DNA of 64,000 nucleotides, taken from the NCBI GenBank assembly GCA_946415755.1, contig CAMKTS010000004.1:1-64000 (forward strand), written 5' to 3'. Position numbers and translations under genes: made by a program. Under the pieces are notes generated by a model that was not told where the DNA came from, did not search any database, and worked only from the letters and a program-made list of their open reading frames with translations. Below are positions 9,090 to 18,807 of this stretch, piece after piece. Origin of the DNA: an uncultured Prevotella sp. (lineage in GTDB: Bacteria > Bacteroidota > Bacteroidia > Bacteroidales > Bacteroidaceae). Every line of letters begins with the position of its first letter. Position 1 is the stretch's first letter.

Positions 9090-9920
9090 ATGTCAAGAAT
9101 AGATCTTATAGACAATAAATGGGTTGACCTCGTATTTGAGGGCAAGAACCAAGCTTACGGTGCTTATCAACTGCGTAAGGGTACAGGTACACGTAACCTG
9201 AAGGCTCTGATAGCCATGTTTATCGGCTTTGCCATCATTGCTGCTATCGTTATCGCAAAGGTCCAGATTGAGAACGCTATCGCACGTAATGTTGCGGTAG
9301 AGGCCGATGTGGAACTCTCGAAGCTCGCCGAGAAGAAAGAAGCCAAGGTCGAGAAGAAAGAGACACCGAAAGTTGAGAAGATTGAAGTAGAAAAGGTTAA
9401 GAGCTCTGTGAAGTTCACCGCTCCTGAAATCAAGAAGGACGATGAAGTGAAGCCGGAAGAGGAGCTGAAGTCGCAGGAAGACCTGAGCAAGACCAACACC
9501 GCCATTGGTGCTTTCGACGTAAAAGGTAACGACGAGAACGCCGGTGAGGTGCTGAAGGCAAAGGAAGTCATTGCACAGCCCGAGCCTCCCAAGGAGGAAG
9601 AGACGAAGGTATTCGATGTCGTAGAGCAGATGCCTTCGTTCCCCGGCGGTCCCAGCGCACTGATGCAGTACCTGGCCAGCAACATCAAGTACCCGGTAGT
9701 AGCCGAGGAAAATGGTGTCCAGGGTCGTGTTATCGTAACCTTCGTGGTTGAGAAGGACGGTTCTATCACCGACGTTCGCGTGGTGAAGAGCGTAGACCCG
9801 TCACTCGACAAGGAGGCCCAGCGCGTGGTGAAGAGCATGCCGAAGTGGATTCCCGGTAAGCAGAACGGTTCTGCCGTCCGTGTGAAGTACACCGTGCCTG
9901 TAACCTTCCGTCTACAGTAA
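9090..9920 (+). CDS. tonB: TonB energy transducer
   Basis: 276 residues from the ATG at 9090 (a GTG at 9063 would add nine residues of no likely role). Cytoplasmic N-terminus, one membrane segment (about 35-55), a long Lys/Glu/Pro-rich linker (about 70-180), and a C-terminal TonB domain with FPGGPSALMQYLASNIKYP and the GRVIVTFVVEKDGSI strand region. It carries energy to outer-membrane SusC/TonB-dependent receptors. Confidence 0.95.
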   Translation: MSRIDLIDNKWVDLVFEGKNQAYGAYQLRKGTGTRNLKALIAMFIGFAIIAAIVIAKVQIENAIARNVAVEADVELSKLAEKKEAKVEKKETPKVEKIEVEKVKSSVKFTAPEIKKDDEVKPEEELKSQEDLSKTNTAIGAFDVKGNDENAGEVLKAKEVIAQPEPPKEEETKVFDVVEQMPSFPGGPSALMQYLASNIKYPVVAEENGVQGRVIVTFVVEKDGSITDVRVVKSVDPSLDKEAQRVVKSMPKWIPGKQNGSAVRVKYTVPVTFRLQ

Positions 9921-9939
9921 TTATTGATTCATCCGAAAA

Positions 9940-10902
9940 ATGAATAGACACTCATCCAAATATATCATTGGATTAACACTTCTTTTAGGCTTGTTCCTCT
10001 CATGTGGGAACAAGCCTAAAAATACAAAAGCAGAGCAGGAATACAGGGCTGCTGCACGCTACTTCGTGGCCGACGAGAGCTTCAGCCCCATTCTCGACGA
10101 AGCCCTGCAGGTGTTCTGCTACCAGAACATCCTCGACACCCTTGAGGCCAGCTATACCAACGAACAGGAGGCCATCAGCAAGCTGATGCACCTCAAGACG
10201 TGGCTTGCCTTTACCTCGCGCGATCTGACGGAGAAGGAGAAGCAGAACCTCAGAGACCGCAAATACATGCCCAGGACTATTCCCATCGCCTACGACGGGC
10301 TGGCCCTTATCGTCAACAATGCCAATCCCGACACCTGCATCACCGTCAAGGACTTTGCACGTATCCTCAAGGGTGAGCTGGTGAAATGGAGCGACTTGTA
10401 TCCCACATCGAAGCTCGGCACCATTGATGTCGCATTCGACAATCCCCTGTCAAGCACTATCCGCTGGTGCGTAGACTCCATCCTCGGCGGTCAGGAAATG
10501 AAGGCACCCAACATCGGTGCAGTGAACACCAGTGCCGCCGTCATCGACTATGTCGAGAAGCATCCCAATGCCCTTGGCATCATCGGCAGCAACTGGCTCA
10601 ACGACAGCCGCGACACTACTAATGTCACATTCAAGAAGAACATCACCGTTATGAAGGTCAGCCGTATGGACTCTGCCACCGTAGAGAACAGCTGGCGGCC
10701 CTATCAATACTATCTATACAACGGCAACTATCCACTCATCCGCACCATCTACGCCCTGCTCAACGAGCCGCGTGGCGGACTGCCCTCCGGATTTGCCCAC
10801 TTCTGCAGACTGCCCAAAGGCCAGCTACTCATCCAGAAGTCTGGCCTGCTACCTATCCAGGCAGCGATGAACCATCGTGAAGTAATTGTCAATAAAGAAT
10901 AA
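9940..10902 (+). CDS. PstS-like substrate-binding lipoprotein
   Basis: 320 residues with a lipoprotein signal ending LFLSCGNKP. The body has the PstS/periplasmic-binding fold (tandem motifs around ITVKDFARILKGELVKWSDL and the C-terminal LPKGQLLIQKSGLLP). It sits 19 bases after tonB, with no ABC permease genes nearby. In Bacteroidetes this gene travels with exbB-exbD-tonB, so a role linked to the TonB machinery, not phosphate uptake, is possible. The signal-peptide codons hold a perfect 15-bp hairpin (separate entry). Confidence 0.85.
   Translation: MNRHSSKYIIGLTLLLGLFLSCGNKPKNTKAEQEYRAAARYFVADESFSPILDEALQVFCYQNILDTLEASYTNEQEAISKLMHLKTWLAFTSRDLTEKEKQNLRDRKYMPRTIPIAYDGLALIVNNANPDTCITVKDFARILKGELVKWSDLYPTSKLGTIDVAFDNPLSSTIRWCVDSILGGQEMKAPNIGAVNTSAAVIDYVEKHPNALGIIGSNWLNDSRDTTNVTFKKNITVMKVSRMDSATVENSWRPYQYYLYNGNYPLIRTIYALLNEPRGGLPSGFAHFCRLPKGQLLIQKSGLLPIQAAMNHREVIVNKE
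9983..10021 (+). other. Perfect 15-bp hairpin inside the pstS-like signal-peptide codons
   Basis: TTTTAGGCTTGTTCC (9983-9997) pairs without mismatch with 10007-10021 around a 9-base loop. It spans the codons for the hydrophobic core and the lipobox Cys. On the minus strand it would look like a terminator with a T tail; on the coding strand it would block ribosomes near the start. Confidence 0.8.
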
Positions 10903-11009
10903 AAAGATTAACTTTTCCGCTTCTGAAACGTCCTACTATCAGATGCGGTAAGCATACCAAATATCAGAGAGAACAAGAACAGTAACGTATAACAAAAAAC
11001 CAAAGAATT

Positions 11010-12440
11010 ATGAAAGCAATCAAATATCTATTCATCGCAGCGCTGATGACAGGATTCGGCACTGCCGCACAGGCACAGGACGGCACAAAGGCCGACCAGG
11101 ATGCCATCAAGAGTCTTATCAGTAGCAAACCCGCCGATTACGACAAGCAGGTAGGCAACTTCCTGAAGAAGAACAAGAAGAACGTTGAGAACCTGCTCTT
11201 CTTCGGACGTGAGTTCATTTCCGTCAAGGACACTGCCAACGCCCATAAGGCTGCTGAGGCAGCCCTGGCAGCCACAAAGAACAAGTGTGCTCCTGCCTTC
11301 ATCCTTCTCGGCGACATCGAGGCTATTGGCGACAATGGCGGTCAGGCAGCAGCCTACTACGACCAGGCCATCTATGCCGACCCCAAGAATCCCGATGCCT
11401 ACTACAAGTATGCCAACGTTTATCGTAAGATCAGTCCCCGCGAGGCTGTTGCCAAGTTGAATGAGCTGCGCCAGCAGCGTCCTGACGTGGCTGTCGATGC
11501 CCTTGCCGGCCGTATCTACTACATGTCCAACGAGTTCGACAAGGCTCTTGACGCCTATGAGAAGGCCGACATGAACCAGATGGAAGAGCGCGACCTGAGC
11601 GACTATGCCATGACCGCTTTCTTCAAGCAGAAGTACGACAAGGCCCTGCAGATTGCCAAGTTCGGTCTCTCCAAGAAGCCGCGTCATGCTGCCTTCAACC
11701 GTCTGGCCTTCTTCAACAGCACCGAGCTGAAGAAGTGGGACGATGCCCTGATGTATGCCGATGCCCTCTTCAACAAGTCCGACTCTGCCAAGTTCTCCTA
11801 CTACGACTATACCTACTATGGCAACGCCCTCAGTGGTGCCAACCAGCCTGACAAGGCCATCGAGATGTATGAGCTGGCCCTTAAGCAGGAGGATATGGAC
11901 AATAAGGCCAAGCGTGCCGGTGTCATCAAGCAGCTCTCCGAAGCCTACAAGAACCGTGAGGACTTCCCCAATGCCATCAAGCACTACGAGGACTACCTGA
12001 CCAATGTCGAGAAGGCCACTGCCACCGACCTTGCCGCTCTGGCCCAGCTGCACATCCAGCATGCCAACAAGAACGAGGATGCTGAAGCCAAGAAGGCTGC
12101 CTTCCTCCGTGCCGACAAGACCTACGAAGACCTGGAGGCCAAGTACGAGAATGCTGCCGAGTATGCCACCTTTATGCGTGCCCGTGTCAATTCGTACATG
12201 GATCCTGACCAGAAGCTCGGCCTTGCCAAGCCCTTCTACGAGAAGCTTGACGTGCTCATCGGTTCGAAGCCCGACAAGGACAACACCGACAAGGTGCGCC
12301 TCACCGAGAGCTACCGCTACCTCATCTCCTACTACTTCGTCATCCAGGACGACAAGGAGCTTGCCAAGGAGTATGCCCAGAAGCTGATCAGCATCGATCC
12401 TGAGAACGCCATTGCCAAGCAGGTGCTCGGCATGGAGTAA
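11010..12440 (+). CDS. Secreted or periplasmic TPR protein
   Basis: 476 residues with a signal peptide (cleavage near TAAQAQDG, about residue 23) and repeated 34-residue helix pairs through most of the length, for example AAAYYDQAIYADPKNPDAYY, DKALDAYEKADMN and DKAIEMYELALKQED. TPR arrays bind other proteins. Last gene of the TonB cluster, 107 bases after the pstS-like gene, so probably an accessory factor of the envelope complex. Strongly biased codon use (a large false frame on the other strand) fits high expression. Confidence 0.88.
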   Translation: MKAIKYLFIAALMTGFGTAAQAQDGTKADQDAIKSLISSKPADYDKQVGNFLKKNKKNVENLLFFGREFISVKDTANAHKAAEAALAATKNKCAPAFILLGDIEAIGDNGGQAAAYYDQAIYADPKNPDAYYKYANVYRKISPREAVAKLNELRQQRPDVAVDALAGRIYYMSNEFDKALDAYEKADMNQMEERDLSDYAMTAFFKQKYDKALQIAKFGLSKKPRHAAFNRLAFFNSTELKKWDDALMYADALFNKSDSAKFSYYDYTYYGNALSGANQPDKAIEMYELALKQEDMDNKAKRAGVIKQLSEAYKNREDFPNAIKHYEDYLTNVEKATATDLAALAQLHIQHANKNEDAEAKKAAFLRADKTYEDLEAKYENAAEYATFMRARVNSYMDPDQKLGLAKPFYEKLDVLIGSKPDKDNTDKVRLTESYRYLISYYFVIQDDKELAKEYAQKLISIDPENAIAKQVLGME

Positions 12441-12461
12441 TCCCATTAGTCATATATACTG

Positions 12462-12502
12462 CGCGGTTGGGACAAATTCCTTGTTTGTCCCAACCGCGTT
12501 TT
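12462..12502 (+). terminator. Intrinsic terminator of the TonB operon
   Basis: A perfect 15-bp stem (12462-12476 with 12484-12498, CGCGGTTGGGACAAA and its complement) with a 7-base loop and TTTTA after it, 21 bases downstream of the TPR gene. Confidence 0.9.
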
Positions 12503-12513
12503 AGAAATACCGC

Positions 12514-13218
12514 ATGAGCAAGCAAAAGATGGAGCAGGTGAAGGTGATTGCCTTCGATGCCGATGATACGCTATGGGACTGTCAGTCGTGGTTCGACGAT
12601 GTAGAACGCCGCTGCTGTGGCTTGCTCAGCCCGTGGGCTACTGCCCGTGAGGTGAGCGAGGGACTATTTGCCACTGAGCGTGCCAACCTGCCACTGACGG
12701 GCTATGGCACGAAGGCCTTTACGCTGTCGTTGATTGAGAATGCGGTACGGGTGACGCATGGTGCCATTACGGGCGACATCGTGGCACGTCTGCTGTCGAT
12801 GGGTAGGGAACTGCTGCTGTTCCCCACTACACCGTTGCCCGAGGTTGGCGAGACGCTTGGCCGTCTGGCTGACATGCGGCGCTACCGGCTGGTGGTGTTT
12901 ACGAAGGGGGAATTGTTAGACCAAGAGAACAAACTGCACCGTTCAGGGCTGGAGCAGTATTTCTCACACATGGAGACCGTCTCTAACAAGACGGTGACGG
13001 AATACCTCCAGTTGTGTGAGAATCTGGACGTGGCTCCAGAGGAGACGGTGATGGTGGGCAATTCCTTCCGCTCCGATATAGCCCCAGCACTTGAGGCTGG
13101 GGCTTGGGCCGTCCATATTCCTTTCCATGTGGTATGGGAACTGGAGAAATCGGAAGAATTTCCCCATGAGCGCCTGTTCAAGATCAGCCGTTTCGGTGAA
13201 CTGCTCGATCTCCTCTGA
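12514..13218 (+). CDS. HAD-family hydrolase
   Basis: 234 residues, haloacid dehalogenase superfamily phosphatase or phosphohydrolase. Motif I is IAFDADDTLWD (nucleophile Asp plus acid/base Asp), motif II VVFTKGE, motif III lysine region NKTV, motif IV VMVGNSFRSDI. A helical cap lies between motif I and II. Substrate unknown. It starts just after the TonB operon terminator and ends 24 bases before lpxA, which runs the other way. Confidence 0.88.
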   Translation: MSKQKMEQVKVIAFDADDTLWDCQSWFDDVERRCCGLLSPWATAREVSEGLFATERANLPLTGYGTKAFTLSLIENAVRVTHGAITGDIVARLLSMGRELLLFPTTPLPEVGETLGRLADMRRYRLVVFTKGELLDQENKLHRSGLEQYFSHMETVSNKTVTEYLQLCENLDVAPEETVMVGNSFRSDIAPALEAGAWAVHIPFHVVWELEKSEEFPHERLFKISRFGELLDLL

Positions 13219-13242
13219 CGCATGGGTACTCGGAGCAGAGGG

Positions 13243-14022
13243 CTACATCTTCGAGATGATGCCCATCTGTGTGCCACGGAGAAACTCGATGACGTGGCGG
13301 ATGAAGGGGCCGTCGGGCACCTGCTCCTCTATCTGGTTGACGGCATCAAACAAGGATGTCTGACCCATGAATACCAGACGATAGGCGTTGGCAATGTGCT
13401 TCAGCGTCTTCTCGTCGACACCGTGCTGGCGGGCCACCTGCATGTTGACGCCCCCATACTCACAGCGTTTGGTGCAGATGATGTAGGGTGGCACATCCTT
13501 CGAGAAGGTGGTACCAGCCTGTATCATCGAACCCTTTCCTACGCGCGTCTTGGCATTCTCGATGACGCTTGATGAGAAGATGACACCATCCTCTATCTCG
13601 CAGTCGCCAGCTATCTTCGTACCATAACCGAAGACGCAGCGGTTGCCCACCTTCGTGTCGTGCGAGATGTGGGCACCCTCCATCAGGAAGTTGTCGTTGC
13701 CAATCACTGTCTGGCAGCCACGATGGGTGGCCCGGTTGATGACCACGTTCTCGCGGATGATGTTGTTGTCGCCGATGACACATTCCGACTTCTCACCACG
13801 GAATTCGAAATCCTGCGGCAGGGCAGCGATGACAGCACCTTGGTGTACCTTGTTATTGTTGCCCATGCGTGTGCCGTCGAGGATACTGACGAAGGGGAAG
13901 ATGATACAGTTGTCGCCAATCACCACGTCGCCCTCGATATATACGAAGGGGAATATCTTACAGTTGTTGCCGATTTTCGCTCTGGGGTCTATCTCAGCCT
14001 TTGGGGATATTTCGCTTGCCAT
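13243..14022 (-). CDS. lpxA: Acyl-ACP--UDP-N-acetylglucosamine O-acyltransferase
   Basis: First step of lipid A synthesis: moves an acyl chain from ACP to UDP-GlcNAc. 259 residues, built of left-handed beta-helix hexapeptide repeats (for example KIGNNCKIFPFVYIEGDVVIG) with the catalytic His in GAHISHDTKVG and a helical C-terminal domain (IANAYRLVFMGQTS). Unlike the usual lpxD-fabZ-lpxA order, it follows the efflux operon by 72 bases and may be read through from it. Confidence 0.95.
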   Translation of the reverse strand: MASEISPKAEIDPRAKIGNNCKIFPFVYIEGDVVIGDNCIIFPFVSILDGTRMGNNNKVHQGAVIAALPQDFEFRGEKSECVIGDNNIIRENVVINRATHRGCQTVIGNDNFLMEGAHISHDTKVGNRCVFGYGTKIAGDCEIEDGVIFSSSVIENAKTRVGKGSMIQAGTTFSKDVPPYIICTKRCEYGGVNMQVARQHGVDEKTLKHIANAYRLVFMGQTSLFDAVNQIEEQVPDGPFIRHVIEFLRGTQMGIISKM

Positions 14023-14040
14023 TTTTCTATTTTTTTTATT

Positions 14041-14092
14041 AGTAATTCGTAATGAGTAATCATCATTTCCAATTACTCATTACTCATTAAAT
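14041..14092. repeat. Short inverted repeat in the gap before lpxA
   Basis: GTAATGAGTAAT (14049-14060) and its exact reverse complement (14072-14083) with further ATTACTC/TAATGAG units around them. One of the window's family of intergenic A/T-rich repeats. Confidence 0.65.
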
Positions 14093-14094
14093 GA

Positions 14095-15486
14095 TTACTT
14101 ACCGCCGCCGCCAAGGGCCTGATAGAGACTCACTACCGACTGCATCTTGCTGAAGTCGTCGGCCACCTTGTTCAGACGTGCAGAGAGCAACTGCGTCTCG
14201 GCGGTCAGCACCTCCAGGTAGGAAGAACCGCTGCTCTGGTAGAGGGCGCGTGTGTCTTCCACATTCTTCTGCAACACAGCGATGCGCTGTTCCTCCAGTT
14301 TCGAGTTAGCGTCGTAGCTGTTGTAGTTGACGAGGGCATTGCTCACCTCGTTGCCTGCCGCGAGGATGGCGTTCTGCCAGCTGTTGAAGGCCTGCTCGTA
14401 TGCGAGCTTGCTCACCTTCAAGTTGGCCACCAATGCACCACGCTGGAAGAGGGGTTGCGTCAGCGTTCCGAAGAGCGTCGTAATCCACTTGGCGGGATTC
14501 AGCGCGCCGCCAGAGTTGCTGAGGGCTGCCGAGGCACCTATCGTGATGTTGGGATAGAACTGCGAGCGTGCCGTCTGTATGTCATGGAAGCAGGCTGCGA
14601 GGTTCATCTCCGCGTTGTGTACGTCAGGACGGTTCTTGAGCAGGGCCACACCTACTCCTGTAGCAAACTCCGTAGGCAGCGACTGTGCCTCCAGCGTCGA
14701 GCGTGCCACCTGGTGTCCGGCCTGTCCGGTGAGCAGGCAGAGGGCGTTCTCCGTAGAGCGTATCTGTCGGCGCATGTCGTTGGCCTGTGTCAGCATGTTC
14801 AGGTAGCTTGCCTCTGCACTCTGCACGCTGGTAGAGCGCATGCGTCCCAGGTTATACTGCAGCTGCATCATCTCCCACGTTTCCTTGGCCATCTGGCTCA
14901 TCGTCTGCACGATTTCCAGCTGCCGGTCGAGCATCAGCAAGGTATAGTAGCTGTTGGCGATGCCACTGATGACCTGTGCGCGGACGGCCATCTGGTAGTC
15001 CTTGTATCCCAGCAGCTTCATCTGTGTGCTGCGCTTCTGCGACAGGATGTTGCCAAAGAGGTCGATAGTCCAGCTGGCCGATACGGGCAGCGAGTACGAC
15101 CTGGTGGTCGTCGACGGACTGGTATGCTGCGTGGTGATGCTTCCCATAGGTGAATTGCCCCCTCCTATGGTGAGGGCTGGCAGGAAGGCCAGCTTGGCTG
15201 CCTTCAGCATGGTTTCATACATCTGCACAGTCAGCATGGCGTTCTGCAGGTTGGCATTGTTCTTCAGTCCCTGCTCTATGAGTTCCTGCAGCTGCGGGTC
15301 GGTAAACACCTGCCTCCAGGGCATGTTGCCAAACGAGGCAGTGTCCTGTACTGCCAGCGTGTCTACGTCCGACACGGCATCTCGTATCAGTCCCTTGGTG
15401 TCTACGTCGGGACGTTCGTATTTGTTGTATAGGCCGCAGCTGCTCACGAGCAACGTAGCGGCAGCAAAAATCAATATCTTTTTCAT
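14095..15486 (-). CDS. Outer-membrane factor of RND efflux system (TolC/OprM, NodT type)
   Basis: 463 residues with lipoprotein signal (LLVSSCGLY). Two repeated outer-membrane-efflux halves with long helices, about 60-250 and 260-455, as in OprM. Forms the trimeric exit channel for the adaptor and pump encoded just upstream; the start is 6 bases after the stop of the pump gene. Confidence 0.93.
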   Translation of the reverse strand: MKKILIFAAATLLVSSCGLYNKYERPDVDTKGLIRDAVSDVDTLAVQDTASFGNMPWRQVFTDPQLQELIEQGLKNNANLQNAMLTVQMYETMLKAAKLAFLPALTIGGGNSPMGSITTQHTSPSTTTRSYSLPVSASWTIDLFGNILSQKRSTQMKLLGYKDYQMAVRAQVISGIANSYYTLLMLDRQLEIVQTMSQMAKETWEMMQLQYNLGRMRSTSVQSAEASYLNMLTQANDMRRQIRSTENALCLLTGQAGHQVARSTLEAQSLPTEFATGVGVALLKNRPDVHNAEMNLAACFHDIQTARSQFYPNITIGASAALSNSGGALNPAKWITTLFGTLTQPLFQRGALVANLKVSKLAYEQAFNSWQNAILAAGNEVSNALVNYNSYDANSKLEEQRIAVLQKNVEDTRALYQSSGSSYLEVLTAETQLLSARLNKVADDFSKMQSVVSLYQALGGGGK

Positions 15487-15492
15487 AGCTTC

Positions 15493-18400
15493 TTATTCCT
15501 CTAATTTGTAGTCTACCGGACGATGTGCATATTGGGCTATTTCCGTTGCCACATCAGGATTCTCCTCTTCTCCCTCGAACTTCAGGGGCGATATCTTCTC
15601 CTGCAGCTTTTGGAAGATGACGAAGAGCCCTGGCACGACGATAATCTGGAACAGCGTACCGAGCAACATACCGCCCACGGCAGCAGCACCCAGCGTCTGG
15701 TTACCGTTCTTGCCTACACCTGAGGCGAACATCATGGGCAGCAAACCGATGACCATGGCCAGCGATGTCATCAGAATCGGGCGCAGACGTGCTGCAGCAC
15801 CCAGTATGGCCGACCACGAGATGGCCATACCCGTATGGCGTCGCTCCAGTGCGAACTGCACAATCAGGATGGCGTTCTTGGCCAGCAGACCAATCAGCAT
15901 GATGAGCGATATCTGCATATAGATGTCGTTGGCGTGTCCGAACATCATGGTGAAGAGGAAACAGCCTGCCAGTCCGAAGGGTACGGAGAGTACCACGGCC
16001 AGCGGCAGGATGTACGACTCGTACTGTGCCGACAGGATGAGGTAGATGAAGATGAAGCACAGCAGGAAGATGATGGCCGTGGTGTTCGATGCCTTGGCCT
16101 CCTCACGTGTCAGTCCGGAATAGTCGTAGGTGTATCCCGTTGGCAGCACCTCGTTGGCCACCTCCTGGCATGCCTTCAGGGCCTCACCAGTAGAATAGCC
16201 GTTGGCCACCGTTGCCGTCACGTTGATGGACGTGAAGAGGTTGAAGCGGTTGATATTCAGCGGGCCGTACACGCGCTCCAGTCTGCAGAACTCCTGTGCG
16301 GGAGCCATGCCGCCTGGCGTGCGGACGTAGATGCTGTTCAACGACTCCGGTGTCATGCGTGTCTCAGGCGAGCCTTGTACCATGACGCGGTAGAGCTTGC
16401 CGTAGCTGTTGAAGTTCGAGGCATACAGTCCACCATAGTATCCCTGCAGCGTGGTGAGCACCAGGTTGGGCGAGATGCCTGCCTGCTTACACTTGGCCAC
16501 GTCCACATGTACCATGTATTGCGGATAGTTGGGGTTGTACGATGTCATGGCCGTCTGGAACTCCGGTCGCTTGTTCAGTTCTGCCAGGTAGTCCTTTACG
16601 ATGCCGAAGAATCTGTTCAGGTCGCCACCGGTACGGTCCTGCATCACCAGCGACACACCCGAGTTGGCCGAGAAGCCAGGAATCATGGGCGGTGCGAAGG
16701 CCAGTATCTGTGCATCCTTGATGTGTGCTGTCTTGAGGAATATCTGTGCGATGACACCCGTCGACTCGTAGGGGTTCAGGAAGAAACGGTAGATGCCGTC
16801 GCCCTGCCACAGTCCGCTGAGTTTCCAGAAGAATCCCTTCTGTCGCTCCTCAAACGATTTCAGCTTGATGATGAAGGTTGCCTGGTCGCTACCGGCACCG
16901 GCTATGAAGTTGTATCCCTGCACCTGCTCACGGTTCTTGATGGCGGGGTCGGCAGCCAATATGCTGTCTACCTGTGCCACCACCTCCTTGGTGCGTGCCT
17001 CCGATGTGGCGGGCGGCATGGAGATGGTACAGAAGATAGTACCCGTATCCTCGTCAGGCACCAGTCCCGTCTTCGTAAATGAGAAGGTGGCCACCAGTGC
17101 CACGATGGCCAGTATGACCGTTGTCAGCACGGGAATGGGTTTCTTCACGAGTTTCTCTATGTTTCCCTTGTACTTGCTCAATATCTTGTCGTAGGCGGCA
17201 TTGAACGAGGCGTGGAACCGGTCTACCATCGACATTTTCTTCTCGTGTCCGTCCTTGTCGTGCGGTTTCAGGAAGATGGCACACAGTGCCGGCGACAGTG
17301 TCAGTGCGTTCAGTGCCGAGATGAAGATGGATACGGCCATCGTCACACCAAACTCACGATAGAATGTACCCGACGTGCCGCCGATGAACGACACGGGCAC
17401 GAACACCGATGCCATCACCAGTGTAATGGAGATGATGGCTCCCGAAATCTCGTTCATGGCATCGATGGATGCCGTCAGTGCCGACTTGTATCCCTGGTCT
17501 AGCTTGGCATGCACGGCTTCTACCACCACAATGGCATCGTCCACCACGATGGCGATGGCCAGCAGCAGGGCCGACAGCGTCAGCAGGTTGATGGAGAATC
17601 CCATCAGGTTCAGGAAGAAGAAGGTACCCACCAGCGACACTGGTACGGCAATCAGCGGGATGAGCGTCGAGCGCCAGTCTTGCAGGAAGATATAAATCAC
17701 GATGAACACCAGTACCAGTGTGAAGACCAGCGTGAACACCACCTCCTCGATGGCGGCATACAGGAATTCCGTCACGTCATAGTTGATCTTCACCTCCATG
17801 CCTGGTGGCATCAGTGCTTTCTGCGATTCCAGCTCTGCCTTCACCTGCTTGGCAATCTCGTTGGCGTTTGATCCGGCCACCTGCTGCACCATGGTCAGAA
17901 TCGAGGGCAAGCCGTTGTTGTGCATCGACACCGAGTAGCCTTCACCGCCCAGTTCGATACGTGCCACGTCCTTCAGCTTCAGTGTCTGTCCGTTGTCATC
18001 GTTCTTGATGATGATATTTCCAAACTCCTCTGCCGACTTGAATCGCCCGGTATAGCGCATGGCATATTCGTAGGCCACCTTCGACTGTTCACCGAACTTA
18101 CCGGGGGCCGCCTCGATGTTTTGTTCTGCCAGTGCTGCGGAAATGTCGCTGGGCATCAGGTCGTGCTGCTTCAGCACGTCGGGTTTCAGCCATATACGCA
18201 TGGCGTAGGTCTTCGAGCTAAAGCTCGATGCGTCGCCCACACCCTCGATACGCTTCAGTGCCGGTATGAGGTTGATGGCGTTATAGTTCGTCAGGAACTC
18301 GTCATCATAGCGTCCGTCGCTGGTCAGCGAGTACATGATGACCTGCGACGACTGTCGCTTCACCACTCTCACACCAATCTGGTTCACCTCTGCGGGCAGC

Positions 18401-18750
18401 AGAGCGGTGGCCTGCGACACACGGTTCTGTACGTTCACGGCGCACATATCCGGGTCGATGCCCTGTCTGAACATCACCTGTATCATGGCCGACCCTGGCG
18501 ATGCCGTCGAGGTGATGTAGTCCATTCCCTCCACGCCGTTGATGCTTTCCTCCAACGGAGTCACCACGGCATTCTTCACCGTCTCTGCATCAGCACCCGG
18601 ATAGCTGGTAATCACCATGATGTTGGGTGGTGCGATGTTGGGGTACTGCTCAATGGGCAGCGACACCAGTCCTATGAAGCCCAGCAGCACGATGACGATG
18701 GAGATCACCGTCGAGAGCACTGGGCGTTTGATAAAGTTTGTAAATGTCAT
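15493..18750 (-). CDS. RND efflux pump, hydrophobe/amphiphile (HAE1/AcrB) type
   Basis: 1085 residues. N-terminal membrane segment after MTFTNFIKRPVLSTVIS, large periplasmic loop, then membrane bundle with the proton-relay pair VVDDAIVVVEAV near residue 410, and a second copy of the same layout in the C-terminal half. The repeated motifs (SLPIEQYPNIAPP, TSYPGADAETV) mark a drug/bile-salt type exporter, not a metal pump. Middle gene of adaptor-pump-channel. Drug range cannot be read from sequence. Confidence 0.95.
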   Translation of the reverse strand: MTFTNFIKRPVLSTVISIVIVLLGFIGLVSLPIEQYPNIAPPNIMVITSYPGADAETVKNAVVTPLEESINGVEGMDYITSTASPGSAMIQVMFRQGIDPDMCAVNVQNRVSQATALLPAEVNQIGVRVVKRQSSQVIMYSLTSDGRYDDEFLTNYNAINLIPALKRIEGVGDASSFSSKTYAMRIWLKPDVLKQHDLMPSDISAALAEQNIEAAPGKFGEQSKVAYEYAMRYTGRFKSAEEFGNIIIKNDDNGQTLKLKDVARIELGGEGYSVSMHNNGLPSILTMVQQVAGSNANEIAKQVKAELESQKALMPPGMEVKINYDVTEFLYAAIEEVVFTLVFTLVLVFIVIYIFLQDWRSTLIPLIAVPVSLVGTFFFLNLMGFSINLLTLSALLLAIAIVVDDAIVVVEAVHAKLDQGYKSALTASIDAMNEISGAIISITLVMASVFVPVSFIGGTSGTFYREFGVTMAVSIFISALNALTLSPALCAIFLKPHDKDGHEKKMSMVDRFHASFNAAYDKILSKYKGNIEKLVKKPIPVLTTVILAIVALVATFSFTKTGLVPDEDTGTIFCTISMPPATSEARTKEVVAQVDSILAADPAIKNREQVQGYNFIAGAGSDQATFIIKLKSFEERQKGFFWKLSGLWQGDGIYRFFLNPYESTGVIAQIFLKTAHIKDAQILAFAPPMIPGFSANSGVSLVMQDRTGGDLNRFFGIVKDYLAELNKRPEFQTAMTSYNPNYPQYMVHVDVAKCKQAGISPNLVLTTLQGYYGGLYASNFNSYGKLYRVMVQGSPETRMTPESLNSIYVRTPGGMAPAQEFCRLERVYGPLNINRFNLFTSINVTATVANGYSTGEALKACQEVANEVLPTGYTYDYSGLTREEAKASNTTAIIFLLCFIFIYLILSAQYESYILPLAVVLSVPFGLAGCFLFTMMFGHANDIYMQISLIMLIGLLAKNAILIVQFALERRHTGMAISWSAILGAAARLRPILMTSLAMVIGLLPMMFASGVGKNGNQTLGAAAVGGMLLGTLFQIIVVPGLFVIFQKLQEKISPLKFEGEEENPDVATEIAQYAHRPVDYKLEE

Positions 18751-18760
18751 ATTCGTCTGT

Positions 18761-18807
18761 TCAATTAGTAATTAGTGATGAATTACTAATTACTCATTAC
18801 TAATTAT
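18761..18807. repeat. Short inverted repeat between pump and adaptor genes
   Basis: AATTAGTAATT (18763-18773) and its exact complement (18781-18791), followed by more ACTCATTACTAATT units, in the 53-base gap between the two genes. Confidence 0.6.

Noticed and set aside
11028..12446. 472-codon frame on the minus strand
   Set aside because: Shadow of the TPR gene; Leu/Gly/Val-rich without domains, and the plus-strand gene has signal peptide and repeats.
13222..13572. 116-codon plus-strand frame after the HAD gene
   Set aside because: Antisense to the 3' end of lpxA.
15835..17082. 415-codon frame on the plus strand
   Set aside because: Lies fully antisense to the RND pump gene, in the complementary codon frame; product is a Val/His/Gln-rich string with no domain.
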